The notes: generated by a model not told the origin, from the sequence alone. A DNA stretch of 64,000 nt from Flaccisagitta enflata (GCA_965153355.1 OZ231127.1:71052001-71116000), one strand, 5' to 3'. Shown: positions 31,804-43,912, counted from the first letter of the stretch. A program made the numbers and translations.

Positions 31804-32107
31804 CTTTAGTCGCGCGCAACGCGGCTTTACAGGTCACTTTGTCCGTCAGTTGGTCGGCTGTTCCATTCGTTAGTCTGTCCGCCTGTCTATCCGACTCTAA
31901 AAAAGGGTGTGTCCACTTGTCCTTCTGAAGGGAGGGAGGTTTATCGGTCCATGACACGAGATTTTGAATGTAGTGAATTTGGCTGAAAGATTGGTTTCTG
32001 AGCATTGAAGCCTAATCATATCCACAATAGAGCCCCTGCCTACCTGCATGACTGTCCCTGCCCACCCGCAAGCGACAACTTATTGGCACTGTCTCTGGCC
32101 TCGTTAT
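31804..32107 (-). mobile_element. HT element, long variant
   Basis: Left hairpin GTCGCGCGCAACGCGGC, CTTTGTCCGTCAGTTGGTCG, two CCCTGCCYACC boxes, and AGCGACAACTTATTGGCACTG + GGCCTCGTT. Resembles 43168-43541. Confidence 0.6.
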
Positions 32108-32109
32108 AA

Positions 32110-33470
32110 TGTATTTTGCAATAATGTCAGTTTAACATTTTAAAGTACTGATGCACGCGCACGCGACGTTCGTTTCATAAACTTGTTTATTGGCAACGTT
32201 GATTCTATTTTTTTTTCAAATCATCGTGTTTTTTTCTCTGTCGACAAATGCGAGCTGCTCAGTGCTTTTGTGTTCTTTGTGTCTGAAATGATCAAATCGT
32301 GTTTAATTCGTTATCGGGAAATTTGTATCCAAGTATCAAAATACGCCGGTTTAAAGAATTTTCATGTCGAATCGACTCCTGCGTCGGCCTGTCCGTGTCG
32401 ACTGTCCTGTCCGCACCCATGTCCTGTCCTGTCCGTGTCGACTGCCCTGTCCGCGCCCATATCGTTAGTATCATCACTTTTATGTCAAGTCAACTAACTA
32501 CATCGAACTAACTACAACTACAAGTTTCTTCGAGAAGATCCTATAATTCACATCTTGCGTTTACTGTCACTCTTACGTTTTGCTCTTACGTTTACGTTTA
32601 GCAGACGTTTGGGCCACCCGTACGCGACTTGAGTGGCCGTCTATTTGGCTATGGTCCTCGCTCTGAGAACGATTTGGCGGAGAAACACTAACGGAGGGAA
32701 AGAAAGAAAATTGTTTTCATGATCGGACTTGTGTGATAAGATTTTGAAGGTGCTCAAACTAAAATTTCATCTCTCTGCGCCGACAAAAAGTATCCATTTT
32801 TTGCTTGTTTCGTCTTTTTCGAAATGAGCAATTTGGCACGTCTGTCAATGTTTTCAATCGCAAGATAGATTCACGGGCTAAAGTCCACAGTACGATGGGA
32901 GCAAAGACGATTCAAAAAAAAAAAAAAAAAAAAAAAAAAAGTGAAATCTATGCTAATGAAAGGTTTATTGAGTGAATATATTTGTTTCATTCAAGCTTCA
33001 ACTGGTGACTTCACTTCTTCAGGACTTCATTTTTCAGTGTTCTATCCTATTTTATGGGATCGGGCAAAATATTTTACATGAATTGAAAAAAATCAGTTCA
33101 ATTGGACTATTTTGTTACAGGTTTATGGCTTCTTCCAGCTTCCCTCAAATATTTTTTACATGATTATTCTTTTCAAAAAATTGCTATAAAACCTATAAAA
33201 ATAATCTGATTGAGCCGATTTAAAAAAAAAAAAATGTTTGGCATGATCTGATTAAAAGAATTAAGTTCTGATAAGGTCAAGTCACAAGTTGAAATTTAAG
33301 CAAACATTTTCACTCAATAAACCAACAAATAACATGAGTTCTAAATTTTTTATAAATAAAAAAATATTATGATATTCAAAATTTATCCTCTAGTCCAGGT
33401 CGTCTTTGCTCCCATCGTACTTTACCCAAAATGAATCAGAGAGAAAAACAAGCCCAGGCGGGTAACTTGA
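32110..33470. other. AT-rich non-coding stretch
   Basis: Apart from the HT fragment and an A26 run near 32915-32940, nothing coding was seen. TCCTGTCCGTGTCGACTG is duplicated at 32390-32460. GTACGATGGGAGCAAAGACG (32890) and its complement (33400) suggest the ends of an undefined foldback, about 32883-33425. Confidence 0.4.
32606..32660 (-). mobile_element. HT element 5'-end fragment
   Basis: GGCCACCCGTACGCGACTTG and TGGCCGTCTATTTGGC resemble the 5' part of an HT element. Confidence 0.35.
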
Positions 33471-33479
33471 TGCGTCAAC

Positions 33480-33800
33480 TGCGTGATATCAGAAGAGGCG
33501 TAACGGACGGACGGACGGACGGACGGACGGATGGATGGTCGGACGGACGGACGGACGGACGGACGGACGGATGACACATCTAAAAAGGAGGAAATATGAC
33601 GAAATGAAACAACCAACCAATCACACGACTGACTGAACTCACTGAACAGCCATCAGACTGATAGATAAAGCAAGCTATACTGAAAATCCCGTACACGCGA
33701 CGAAAAGAAACAATGGCGGCGCGAAAGACACACTCAATTTAAAAATATGACCAACGGACGAACGGACTGACAAAAATATGGCTTAGAGAGTCACGTTGCA
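33480..33800 (+). mobile_element. HT-derived (GGAC)n tract and fragments
   Basis: (GGAC)n with GGAT variants at 33505-33571, then ACACGCGACGAAAAG and a second short fragment with GGACGAACGGACTGAC and GAGAGTCACGTTGC. Confidence 0.5.
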
Positions 33801-34085
33801 TAAGTTGAACGGAAAAAAGAAAAGAGAAGAAATGCGAATTTGGGAAATCCTCGTTTGCACCTGGGATTCCCTCGCTTTTCTCCCATACAAAAAAAAAGTT
33901 CTCTTTTAAACGCGTTCACGCTGAATAGTAATACAATTATTTTTCTTTACCACATAAAATTGAATAGGCCTGAGATTTAAAAAAAAAACAGGAAATAAAT
34001 GCACAACCAGGTCAATTTTGTCCTAAAAGGCTTGATCCCTAAACCGTGGCCACAAATGAAAAAGTTTTCCGGTACATTTTTTATC

Positions 34086-34262
34086 AAAACAGGGCCGCAT
34101 ATACGACAACCTTGATCGCGTGCGAGTGGGCAAGGCCAGGACAGTGTTTTAGAAGGGCATTCAGACACCTTGGCAGGAGCGGCGACGCATATGTATGTGA
34201 CTGACAGACGGACCGACGGATGGACCGAAAAGTGGATAATAGAGTCGCATAGCACGTTGTTC
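34086..34262 (+). mobile_element. HT element, diverged
   Basis: ACAGGGCCGCATATACGAC, GTGCGAGTGGGCAAGG box, GACGGACCGACGGATGGACC tract, and hairpin GTCGCATAGCACG at the end. Confidence 0.6.
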
Positions 34263-34298
34263 CATGCGTCAATGAAAATCAAACGGGATTACATCAGA

Positions 34299-34426
34299 AA
34301 CAAGGCCGGATACACGGCGGTTGGGCAGTGCCCGTAATGCTCAAGAATCGCTATTTCAGGCGATTTTCAAATTTGCGTGTTGCAAACGGACCTACACAGC
34401 CTCTTACAGGGTCACTTAGCCAGCGA

Positions 34427-34462
<36 letters not shown>
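34299..34462 (+). mobile_element. HT element, subfamily C, with long A tail
   Basis: ACAAGGCCGGATACACGGC, GGTTGGGCAGTGCCC, ACACAGCCTCTTACAGGGTC, a degraded hairpin and about 30 A. Confidence 0.75.
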
Positions 34463-34469
<7 letters not shown>

Positions 34470-34814
34470 TCTATAACCCATTCATTTCTAATCAGTCTTA
34501 CAGTCACACGGTTTTTCATTAAACAAGTCCCCTAAACCTAGCAAACTATGAAGCTACCTACTGAGCAACCTACGAAGCAGTCAAAAATCAAAACGGTTTT
34601 ATTAGTCACCAACGGGATATGGTTGGAGAACGGCTAACTATGTCCAATGGTTCATGATTCGGTCCGTTAGTTCGGGACATGGTGCTTAAAAGTATGAAAA
34701 TGGGCATTTCTAATCTTGTAGTATTTTTGCTGAACAGCTCTTGTTGCACTGAACGCGACATTACCGATTGTGTGTTCAAGAAGACTTGTTTCGGGCAAAT
34801 GTTTCTGTTCATGT

Positions 34815-34841
34815 CCGTCTCTCTGTCTCTGTCTGTCTATT

Positions 34842-34879
<38 letters not shown>

Positions 34880-34891
34880 ACTCTTTCTCTG

Positions 34892-34970
<79 letters not shown>
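34815..34970 (+). repeat. (GTCT)n and (CT)n microsatellite
   Basis: GTCT repeats followed by about 75 bp of CT. Confidence 0.95.
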
Positions 34971-34973
<3 letters not shown>

Positions 34974-35049
34974 CTCTTTCGTATCATCGATATTTTCTTT
35001 CTCGCTCACTTTCAAATACCACAAGAGTTCTGCTTGGAAGCGCAACAAA

Positions 35050-35320
35050 AATTACGACCACAACTTCGGAGTCTCTTCCAATCCATCTGTGAGTGTACTA
35101 GTGTTGTTAGTGCTGTGTGAGTTTGTGTGTTTGGCCTAGGATTTTGACCACAACTTCAGAGCCTCTTCCAAATCTTTTGTGAGTGTGCTTTTGTTGTAAA
35201 ATTTTAACAACAACTTCGAAGTCTCTTCCATGTCTTTTGAGAGTGGGCTCGTGTTGTTTAGGTTTGTGTATTTTGCTAATGATTTTGACCTCAACTTAAA
35301 AGTTTCCTCCACTTAAAGTA
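35050..35320 (+). repeat. Tandem repeat, ~95-bp unit, with an inverted copy at 35510-35580
   Basis: Units share GACCACAACTTCRGAGYCTC + TTCCA and GTGAGTGTGCT. An inverted unit (GGAAGAGTCTGCGAAGTTGT) follows a hAT-like CAGGCCTG terminus at about 35497. Confidence 0.65.
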
Positions 35321-35689
35321 TTATAGTGTTAAATTATGTTTTACTTATCATTTCTTATCATTTAGTACTATCAAAAATTATATTTTCCCCAAATTTTCTT
35401 TTTTTCTCTTTTTCCCCTCTTCGATTTCCTTCCCCATCTCCAAACCCTTTGATTTCCCCCCCTCCCCACGGGGGTGGGGGGAAACTCAATTATGTACAGG
35501 CCTGAACAGGACACAAATCCACAAAAGAGTTGGAAGAGTCTGCGAAGTTGTGGTCAAAATCATGGGCTCAAGTACACAACTCGAACACTATTCAAACCTT
35601 AACTACACTGTTTTGTTGCTTTATGGGGAAGAAAATCATAGATATGACGGCTTCCCTCCGAAGGCAACATTTGTGTTTCAAAGAAGATC

Positions 35690-36075
35690 AAAATAGAAAA
35701 AAATGTATAAATGAAAATGCAAAAATAAGTGAATGAAGATGATTGAAAAGGGTCAGATATAATATTTAAAAGAAAAATTTGCATTGATTCAGCAAAGGAC
35801 CAAGTTAAGCCAATGTTACAAAAAAAATTACTTTGAAAATTTGTACTTATTTCATTTTTGGTTACTGACAGGGGGCTGGTTGAAATTCTAAATTTGCATA
35901 GGAAATGAAAGAATGAAAAAACAAAGAACATAGTTCTCTTCCCAAATCGATTACAGAGAGAACTATGTTTTTCAAAATGCAAAATTTCCCTGTATTTGGC
36001 TTTCTTAGAATTTCAACTTCAGAAAATGAAAAAAAGTGTAAGCAAAAAATCGCTTAAAATCATCATTTTCTTGTT
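35690..36075 (+). repeat. Dispersed repeat, partner of 26640-26970
   Basis: Diverged copy: GACAGGGGGCTGGTTGAAAT and GAACATAGTTCTCTTCCCAA are shared. Confidence 0.55.
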
Positions 36076-36712
36076 TGTTTTCATATGAATCGCATGGTTC
36101 AAATTGCATTTTTAGTCAGAATATGATAAAAATGTATGCACCAAGTATCCTTAGAGACAATTTGTCCACTAAAAGCATTCCAGCTTCATTATTGTCCTGA
36201 TAATGATGCAAAAAGTATTGTGAAACACTTCATTTTCCTTCATAAATTTTCCGTCATATGAAAACGCGACATGATGCGTTGCGGGAAAGAAAATCAACGG
36301 CAGGGGGGGGGGGAATCAAAAGCGACTCAATTATGTACACCCCTGGTCCTTTTTCTGTGGAGGGACTGTGCAGTGTGCAGTCTGTTGGTGTAAGATGCTC
36401 ATAGCGTTTATGAATCTTTGCTCGTAACTGACATAGACGTAGATAAGAGTTATTCACAGGCCTGAAATTAGTATTTCTTCTGAGCGTGCACGCCGGGCAC
36501 GCCCCCAAAAATTTTAGCGAGCCCGACAGGAAAAGAGCGTGCCCGGTAAAAAAGGTTGTTTTACCATACTTCTAACAACACATGTTTTTTCTGAAGCCTT
36601 CAAATGAGATAGAGATAGCTACCAGTGAAATAACAACAACCTTCTTAATTTTGGAGCGTTTTGATGCATTGATTAGAAAAAAAGTTAGGCTAAGCTTAAT
36701 TTGACTTTATCT

Positions 36713-36925
36713 TTATGTGTGTATAAGAGGTCATGCCTGTCCCTCAATTGGTTGGTCGGTTGGTCTGTAAGTCTATTGCGCAAATGTCAAAACTTTCTTC
36801 TTGTCTCCTTCCCACTTTCGTTCACTTGCTCTCACCTTCAGTCACCTTCATTCACTTTCATTAAAATGTTCATTCATCAAAAACGTTCATTCATACATTC
36901 TTAATCAGCCAGGTACACATATCCG
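36713..36925 (-). mobile_element. HT element, subfamily D, diverged
   Basis: TATAAGAGGTCATGCCTGTC, GGTTGGTCGGTTGGTC and the CATT-rich insert with CATCAAAAACGTTCATTCA shared with 14636-14890. Confidence 0.5.
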
Positions 36926-37020
36926 CCTTTTTTTCTCAGTTGAAAACAAAAAAGGATGAAATTCCAGTGTCACACTTTTAAACGCATAAAGTAAAAGATG
37001 AAAAAAAGCACGAGTTTGAT

Positions 37021-37228
37021 GAACAAGGCCGGATACACGGCTACCGAAGTCGCGTGCGGGTGGGCAGGGGCCATATTTGAGGACACCAGACCATTTGGGC
37101 AGGAGCAGTGAGGTCAAAGAAATAAAATCATAAAAAAAAGTAAAGTGTGATGGACCAACTGACCGACCGACCAACCGACCAACTGACGGACAAAGCGGGT
37201 TGTAGAGTCGCGTGCACGCGACTAAAAA
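37021..37228 (+). mobile_element. HT element, subfamily A
   Basis: Complete: ACAAGGCCGGATACACGGC, GTGCGGGTGGGCAGGGGCC, GGGCAGGAGCAGTGAGGTC, AAAAAAAGTAAAGTGTGA, GACC tract, ACAAAGCGGGTTGTAGAGTC, GTCGCGTGCACGCGAC and TAAAAAA. Confidence 0.9.
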
Positions 37229-37271
37229 AGGCCGAGTTTACACAAATACTTGTGCCTCGCGATCTAAGAAA

Positions 37272-37350
37272 GAATGAATGAATGAATGAATGAATGAATG
37301 AATGAATGAGAGAATAAATGGATGGATGAATGAATAAATGAATGAGTGAT
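37272..37350 (+). repeat. (TGAA)n microsatellite
   Basis: TGAA repeats with variants, inside the hAT-like element. Confidence 0.9.
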
Positions 37351-37687
37351 TGGTTGAAGGATTGAAAGCGAGAAGGTGAAAAGAAGGCCGAGGGCGGCCA
37401 TTTTGCACATTTTTTCCGTTTTTTTTTTAAAGCATGAGAGATCAAAAAAATAAAAGAGACACAAGAGCGTGCACGCCGGTCACGCAGCTAGTAAAAGCTG
37501 CATGCCCGACAGCAGAACTGTGTGCACCGGGCACGCGGGCACGCTCTATTTTCAGGCCTGGTTATTCACAAACAAAATCAATCAATTGTATGATAATGAA
37601 GAGGGAAGAGGGCGCAATCTTTTCTGCTTGAATATCCGTCTCTTTATCTCTCTTATCTTCCTTTTTTTTGTCGCCGTCTTTTTGTTT

Positions 37688-37900
37688 ATTTTGAGGCGCA
37701 AGCTTCGCGACTCTTTTATATCATTATTTGATTCTTCAGTCGGTCTATCGTTTGGTCGGTTGGGTCGTTGGTTTGTCAGTCTGATGCATCGTCTGTCCGT
37801 TGGTCTGTCCACCAGATTTGTTGAATTAGCGCGGATTTTGAGTCTTTGCTCATGCCAAATCTCCTGAAAAAGGCTGAATTGCCCACCGCATGCGCACAAA
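37688..37900 (-). mobile_element. HT element, strongly diverged
   Basis: GGCGCAAGCTTCGCGACTC and TCGGTCTATCGTTTGGTCGG are recognisable. The other end is only GCCCACCGCATGCGC. Confidence 0.4.
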
Positions 37901-37934
37901 AGTATTCAAGGGCATTTTGTGTTGACCTTTAATT

Positions 37935-38145
37935 TGCAGACTCGCTACTGCGCACAAAGCCCAGTCCGTCCGTGGGTTCGTTAGCAAGTCGGTCTATCTG
38001 TCTGCTCGAGTTGGAAAATGGGAAAACGAACATTTTAGATGCCACGGTTGTGTGCGCGTGGGGGTGTTTGGTGTGTAAGGGCGAGAGGAGGGGGTAAAAT
38101 GCCCCTGCCCACTCGTCCGCGACGATATTGCAACCCCGCGTTATT
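37935..38145 (-). mobile_element. HT element, subfamily C
   Basis: ACTCGCTACTGCGCACAAAG, AGTCCGTCCGTGGG, CGAGTTGGAAAATGGGAAAA, GCCCCTGCCCACTCGTCCGC and GACGATATTGCAACCCCGCG. Its end matches that of 42088-42495 rather than GGCCTTGTT. Confidence 0.6.
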
Positions 38146-38261
38146 GGTTACCTTAATATCAATCTCCTTCCATCAACCGATCTCTGTCAATGCATCTCTC
38201 TGTCATGTCTATCTGTCTTTGTGTATGTCTGTCTGGCCGTCATGTTTTAACTCTGTCTCTC

Positions 38262-38665
<404 letters not shown>

Positions 38666-38859
38666 ACATGAGCCTCTGCCGGATGATAGGCCAGTACATT
38701 CGATTGGTCGGTCAGTCATGGTTGATAGCTTCACGAGAAAGCGACTTCCTAAACTCTTTTCTCTTTATAACTGTCAGTCTGCGCACCCTCTCAATTCAAT
38801 GAGACATTATCGCTAATATCTTTTCTCTCGATCTGTATCTCTCTCTTTCTGTTATGTGC

Positions 38860-38948
<89 letters not shown>
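38860..38948 (+). repeat. (GA)n microsatellite
   Basis: About 86 bp of uninterrupted GA. Confidence 0.95.
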
Positions 38949-38950
<2 letters not shown>

Positions 38951-39057
38951 CTGGTTGTTGAACTCTTAATTTTTGCTTATTCGCAAACGGCAGTGATTAA
39001 TGAACTAATTGTTTTCGCTTCCAAATCCGAAACCTTGACTGCGCGAAATGGCCGGAA

Positions 39058-39600
39058 TGTCAAACGAGGCCAATTAGGCCTACATATGCATCATGTAATG
39101 AGGCCAATTAAGCCTACATGTGAGATTGGCGCATTATGTAATGAGGCTAATTAGGCATGGCATCATGTACGATTGGCACATTATGTAATGATGCCAATTA
39201 AGCCTGAATGTTTGATTTGCGCATCATGTAATGAGACCAATCCAGCCTCATGTGCAATTGGCACAATATGTCATGAGGCCAATTAGGCCTGCTTGTGCAA
39301 TTGGCGCATTATCTAATGTGGTCAATTAGGCCTACATCTGCGATTGGTGTATTATGAAATGAGGCCAATTGGGCCTATGTGTGCAACTGGCGCACCATGT
39401 TATGTGGCCAATTTAGCTTATGCGTGCAATTAACGCACTATGTAATTAGGCCAATTAGGCCTATATGTCTGAATGGCGCACCATGTTATGAAGCCAATTA
39501 GGCTTACAGGTGCGATTGACGCATTATGTAGTGAGGCCAACTAGGTCTACATATACGAGTTCTGCATTACTAAATCATTAAAATGAAGCAAATTAGGCCT
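39058..39600 (+). repeat. Minisatellite, ~43-bp unit, about 13 copies
   Basis: Core ATGTAATGAGGCCAATTAGG + CCTACATGTGCGATTGGCGC, moderately diverged. Each unit holds the small palindrome-like AGGCCAATTAGGCCT. Confidence 0.85.
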
Positions 39601-39625
39601 GCACGTATACACGTATACGTGTATA

Positions 39626-39800
39626 CACAAGCCTCTTATAAAGTCGCAAGTCCGCGACTAATAACAAGGCCGGAAACGCGTGACAAGACGGCGCGCCTGG
39701 CAAGGTTGGTATTAGTGGCATTACGTATTTTAGGATCTTTTCCTTGCCCTATGCCGCTAGCTGTTTGCGCCCCCCCCCCAAGCTTCATTTGGCCTATCCA
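39626..39800 (+). mobile_element. HT element end joined to the start of another
   Basis: AAGCCTCTTATAAAGTCGC + hairpin-like GTCGCAAGTCCGCGACTAATA, followed directly by ACAAGGCCGGAAACGCG. The sequence on to 39800 is shared with 41143-41270. Confidence 0.6.
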
Positions 39801-40025
39801 AAGCTGAATATGATAATGACCAGCTCATTAGCTTATTATGTAAGAAGGTCGATTTGGCCTTAATGCGGGATGGGTGCGTAATTTATGGAAGCCTACATGT
39901 TTGACCTACATGTTCGACCAATAAGACCTACATGTTCGACCAATTGCATCTACATTTTCGACCACTACAACCTATACATGCAAAAAGTACATTATGGCCT
40001 ATACGTTTGCAACTGGCGTATGTAT

Positions 40026-40657
40026 TAAAAAATCTCAGGATTATGTCAAAATTAGGGGATTTTACCGTCCATCCCGTACTAGACCAATTTTGACCCAAGG
40101 AATCAAAATCTGCAGTCAGAAATGGTCTCAGGTCAATATTTCGATAGGCTACGGCTACATTTCTTAGGTCAAAATACTATATAAGGTCAAATTTTCAAAA
40201 TTGGAAATTTATCAATCTGATTGCAGATTCAAAATCCTTGGAAAAAACTACTAAAGGAAAGTATCTTTCTTTTTTTGAAATTTTGATTGGAACATAGTCA
40301 TAATTAGCGTTTAACATCCAAAATAGAGTAAAATTGCTCTTTTGTCTAAATTCGGCCTAATTTTGACGGATAATGTTAATTTTGACTATGTTCTAATCAA
40401 AATTTTGAAAAAAGAAAGACACTTTCTTCACACAGTTTTTTGCAAGGATTTTGAATCTGCAATCAGATTGACAAATTTCCAATTTTGAAAATTTGACCTT
40501 ATATAGTATTTTGACCTGAGAAATGTAGCTGTAGCCTATCGAAATATTGACCTGAGACCATTTTTGACTGCAGATTTGGATTCCTGGGGTCAAAATTGGT
40601 CTAGAATGAGATGGACGGTAAAATCCCACAATTTTGACATAATCCTGAGATTTTTTA
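40026..40657. mobile_element. 632-bp palindromic foldback with 10-bp target duplication
   Basis: TAAAAAATCTCAGG and its exact complement at the ends, GCGTATGTAT on both sides. Arms nearly reach the centre. Shares AAGGATT(C/T)TGAATCTGC with 25014-25636. The duplication length suggests a Mutator-like MITE. Confidence 0.9.
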
Positions 40658-40939
40658 GCGTATGTATCATGGATCAAGGCCATTAACATTTGCATGTACC
40701 ACCAGCTCATCATAAAACGAGACCCGCTGCGCCTACATCATGTTGTGACCACCGTGCTCATGTCCAGACAAAACACCCATTTTGGTTTCTCATTTCGTTT
40801 TGCTAAGAACGGCACTTTTTTTGGAACCGGCATAGCGGAGCAAATTGATCAACATTTAATCTAACATCTCTCAATAGTCGAGATTCAGACTGATCAGTAA
40901 TCAAATTTGATCATCAGCATCACCTCTTGCTTAGTTATA

Positions 40940-41143
40940 GGCATTTGGACCGACGATCTAAGTCAATGTCGTTGTGGACGAGTGGGCAGGGGTTTTCAAC
41001 CCCCCTCCGCAACCCCCCAACACATGCGCGTGGCACTTTTCAACTCTTCAATTCATGCGCTACAGACCAAAAAATAGACGTACCAATTGATGGACTGACG
41101 GACGGACAAAGCCTCTTTTGGAGTTGCTAGTCTGCGAATAAAA
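40940..41143 (+). mobile_element. HT element, subfamily C, joined to another start
   Basis: GTGGACGAGTGGGCAGGGG, CAACTCTTCAATTCATGCGC, GGACTGACGGACGGACAAAG, CCTCTTTTGGAGTTGC and an AAAAA run merging into ACAAGGCCGGATACGC. Confidence 0.6.
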
Positions 41144-41828
41144 ACAAGGCCGGATACGCATGCCAAGATGGTGCATTATGCATTCTTGGACCTGCTCCAT
41201 TCTCTATGCCACTAGCTGTTTGCGCCCCTCCTCCCTTTCTGTTTCACCTATCCAAAGCTGAATATGATGATGAATAAAATTTTGATGCCCAAGAATGAAA
41301 ATTCATGAACAAAAAGCTCCCATCTAAAGGCTTTTCTTTACTCATTTAAAACAAAATTTAGTGAAGTATCTCTTCTAAAACAGGTTTTCAAAGAGATTTC
41401 TTTTTTGTTTATACAAAATCTCTCTTAAGGCAAGACCGACTGGATTTTCAAGACTGACTTTTACCACGTCCATGGACGTGGTGGACGTGGCGTCCCCTAC
41501 ATCCATGATTTCATGAAATGAAATTCTATTAATGATGAATTTCACTCTCATCATGTCTAAATGTTTCATTTTCAAATACCCGGTTACATCCATCCATACC
41601 TTAATCCGTGTGTTTGGCTTACATTTATTCATCTATTCCCATAGTGGCAGACATTGTCGCTTAACAGAATGTAAACCTTGCCAATGCGATATTTACCCAA
41701 GGATTTAGCAATTCTGCTGGCAAATGCTGTGTTTGAACAATGGAAGTCACTTGATACTGTATATCTTCGAGCTCCGCTCACCAGACCGATTATCTTTTTG
41801 TTCCTACGATTGTTATTTTTGTTTTTCC

Positions 41829-41835
<7 letters not shown>

Positions 41836-41903
<68 letters not shown>
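41836..41903 (+). repeat. (GT)n microsatellite
   Basis: About 66 bp of GT then CT. Confidence 0.95.
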
Positions 41904-41904
<1 letters not shown>

Positions 41905-42087
41905 TCTCTCTCTCTTCCGCCGGAAACTCATTAACAGCAACAGTCATTTTGTACATGTATTTACTCGTAACGAAGCTCATTTATTTAACTATTATGCTTT
42001 GTATAAGCAATGATTGTCAAAGAATATAATCATTATATTATTCAATACTCAAAATTATTATTCAATATATAAACGATTTTTGATGTT

Positions 42088-42495
42088 TCTAGTTGCCGAC
42101 ATGCAACTGTATAAGAGGCTTTGTCCGTTGGTCCGTCGGTACGGGGTCATCGAGTTGGAAAGTGGAAAAACAAGCTTTTAGAAACTTTTTGTGTATTATG
42201 TGTGTGGGATGGAGATTTGGGTGTGGATGGGGGGTTGGATCACACTTACTTTGTTCAATTGTAAATCGCGAAGTAGTATTTCTTTCGAATGAAAATCCTT
42301 GAGTTGAAATCTATCGATTTTAGCTTTTAAGTTGCTTGTCGCTATGACTAATTCATTTATGTAAGCTCTAAATCAAGGGATATCCATTTAAGGATGGATT
42401 TAAGCCCAGGATTTCACTTCGCGAATCAGTCGAGTGTGGGATGCCCCTGCTCACCCGTCGGCAACGATATTGTGACCCCGCGTCACTTGTTAATC
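42088..42495 (-). mobile_element. HT element, subfamily C, with insert
   Basis: Hairpin GTTGC-cgacat-GCAAC (42092-42107), TATAAGAGGCTTTGTCCG, CGAGTTGGAAAGTGGAAAAA and, at the far end, GCCCCTGCTCACCCGTCGGC + GATATTGTGACCCCGCG. About 200 bp in the middle are not found in other copies. Confidence 0.65.
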
Positions 42496-43165
42496 CCAGT
42501 TTCTTCTTTGTTCCTCATCTGTCTTCTAACATTCTCATCTACTCTTCAGTTATCTGTCTTTCCTTCAATCCTTTACACCTTTTGTCTTTACTTCTCATCT
42601 GTACCCCATTCCTTCTCATCTATCCTTCACCTATCTGTCTTCCCTTTATTCTCAGCTGCCATTCAATCATTTATACCTGACCTTACTTCTCATCTGTCCT
42701 CCATTCTTGTTCATCTGTCCTTCCTATCTGTCCTTCTCATCTGTCCTTCCCATTTGTCCAGGAGGCAACTTGAGAAATGGGACGTCGCGCGTCTTGCTAC
42801 TAACTTGGTTATTGTTGGCTGCTTTTGCCAATTGCTCCTCCTCTTCATTTCTTTCTCTTCCTCTTCATTTCTTTTTTCCTCCTCTTCATTTCTTTCACCT
42901 CCTCTTCATTTCTGTTTTCCTCTTCTTCATTTCTTTAACCTCCGTTTCATTTCCTTCTTCATAGTTCTAGTTTTTTCTTTTTTTCTTTTCCTTCTGTTTT
43001 TTTTTTTGCTTGGTTTTTTCCTCATAACTCTTCATAATGATCTTTTTTTTTTATCTCCTTCTTTTTTTTTCTTTTTTTTTTTCTTTTTTTTCCTTTCCTT
43101 TTTTTTTCTTTTTTTCCTTTCCTTTTTTTTCTTTTTTTTCTTCCTCTCTTTTTCTTCTCCATTTT
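42495..43165 (+). repeat. T/C-rich low-complexity stretch
   Basis: CATCTGTCCTTC-type repeats, then TTCATTTC and T-runs. The 261-codon open frame (42394-43179) is a translation of this pyrimidine bias and is not called a gene. Confidence 0.7.
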
Positions 43166-43167
43166 TG

Positions 43168-43541
43168 GTCGCTTGCTAAGCGACTGTATAAGAGGGTCTG
43201 TCCGTAGGAAGAAAGGTACAGTGTAACCCGGCAATAACAGACCCGCTTTTAAAGGTTTCCCATCTATAAAGGTCAACATCTTAAGGTCCCAAAGAACAGT
43301 TTTTAGCGTGATTTCACCTCTCTTTAAAGGTTAACCCGAGATAAAGGTGAAAAATTCTCAGTCCTAATGCGACCAATGGACCGATGGAAGGATGGTATCG
43401 TGAAATTTTAAATTACGCTGAAAAGTTGGTTTCTTAGCATTACAGCCTCTGCCCAGCCACATACTGCCCCTGCCCACCCGCACTACTGCCCCTGCCTACC
43501 CGCAAGCGACTACTTTTTGGCCCTGTATCCGACCTTGTTTT
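43168..43541 (-). mobile_element. HT element, long variant, with inserted repeat
   Basis: Hairpin GTCGCTTGCTAAGCGAC, TATAAGAGGGTCTGTCCG, then CAGTGTAACCCGGCAATAAC (pogo-like terminus) to about 43365, GACCAATGGACCGATGG, two CCCCTGCCYACCCGC boxes, AGCGACTACTTTTTGGCC and GACCTTGTTTT. Confidence 0.65.
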
Positions 43542-43660
43542 TTTTCTTTCTCGTTATTCCAGTGGTGCAACATTGTTTATTCTTGGGGTTTTATATTTCT
43601 CATTTGTGTGTTTATTCATACGCCACCGTCATTGTCGTTGTTTTCGTCTGTTGTTATTGT

Positions 43661-43661
43661 T

Positions 43662-43733
<72 letters not shown>

Positions 43734-43788
43734 CAGAGAAAGGAGTAGATGAAGCTGTAGAAGTAGAAGCGTCGTCGTCGTCGTCGTC

Positions 43789-43854
<66 letters not shown>

Positions 43855-43861
43855 ATAGTAA

Positions 43862-43899
<38 letters not shown>

Positions 43900-43912
43900 A
43901 TAGTAGTAGTAA
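43661..43912 (+). repeat. (GTT)n and (AGT)n microsatellites
   Basis: About 72 bp GTT, then about 140 bp of AGT with AAT variants. Confidence 0.95.

Larger units (their letters stand above)
36457..37560. mobile_element. Non-autonomous hAT-like element
   Basis: CAGGCCTGAAATTAG at the left, CTATTTTCAGGCCTG at the right, and exact 8-bp duplication GTTATTCA. Subterminal GAGCGTGCACGCCGG / GGGCACGCTC repeats in both ends. Carries two HT elements and a (TGAA)n. A near-identical left end is at 63758-64000. Confidence 0.92.

Noticed and set aside
41375-41632. 85-codon minus frame (DVTGYLKMKHLDMMR)
   Set aside because: Contains a local CCACGTCCACCACGTCC palindrome and has no splice sites or family match.
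42250-42367. Minus-strand exon-like block with a strong GTAAGTGTG donor and a 39-codon frame
   Set aside because: It lies in the unmatched middle of an HT element, has no family motif, and 39 open codons are not rare by chance.
42394-43179. 261-codon open frame
   Set aside because: It translates T/C-rich low-complexity DNA (long Phe/Ser/Leu runs) with no domain and begins inside an HT element.
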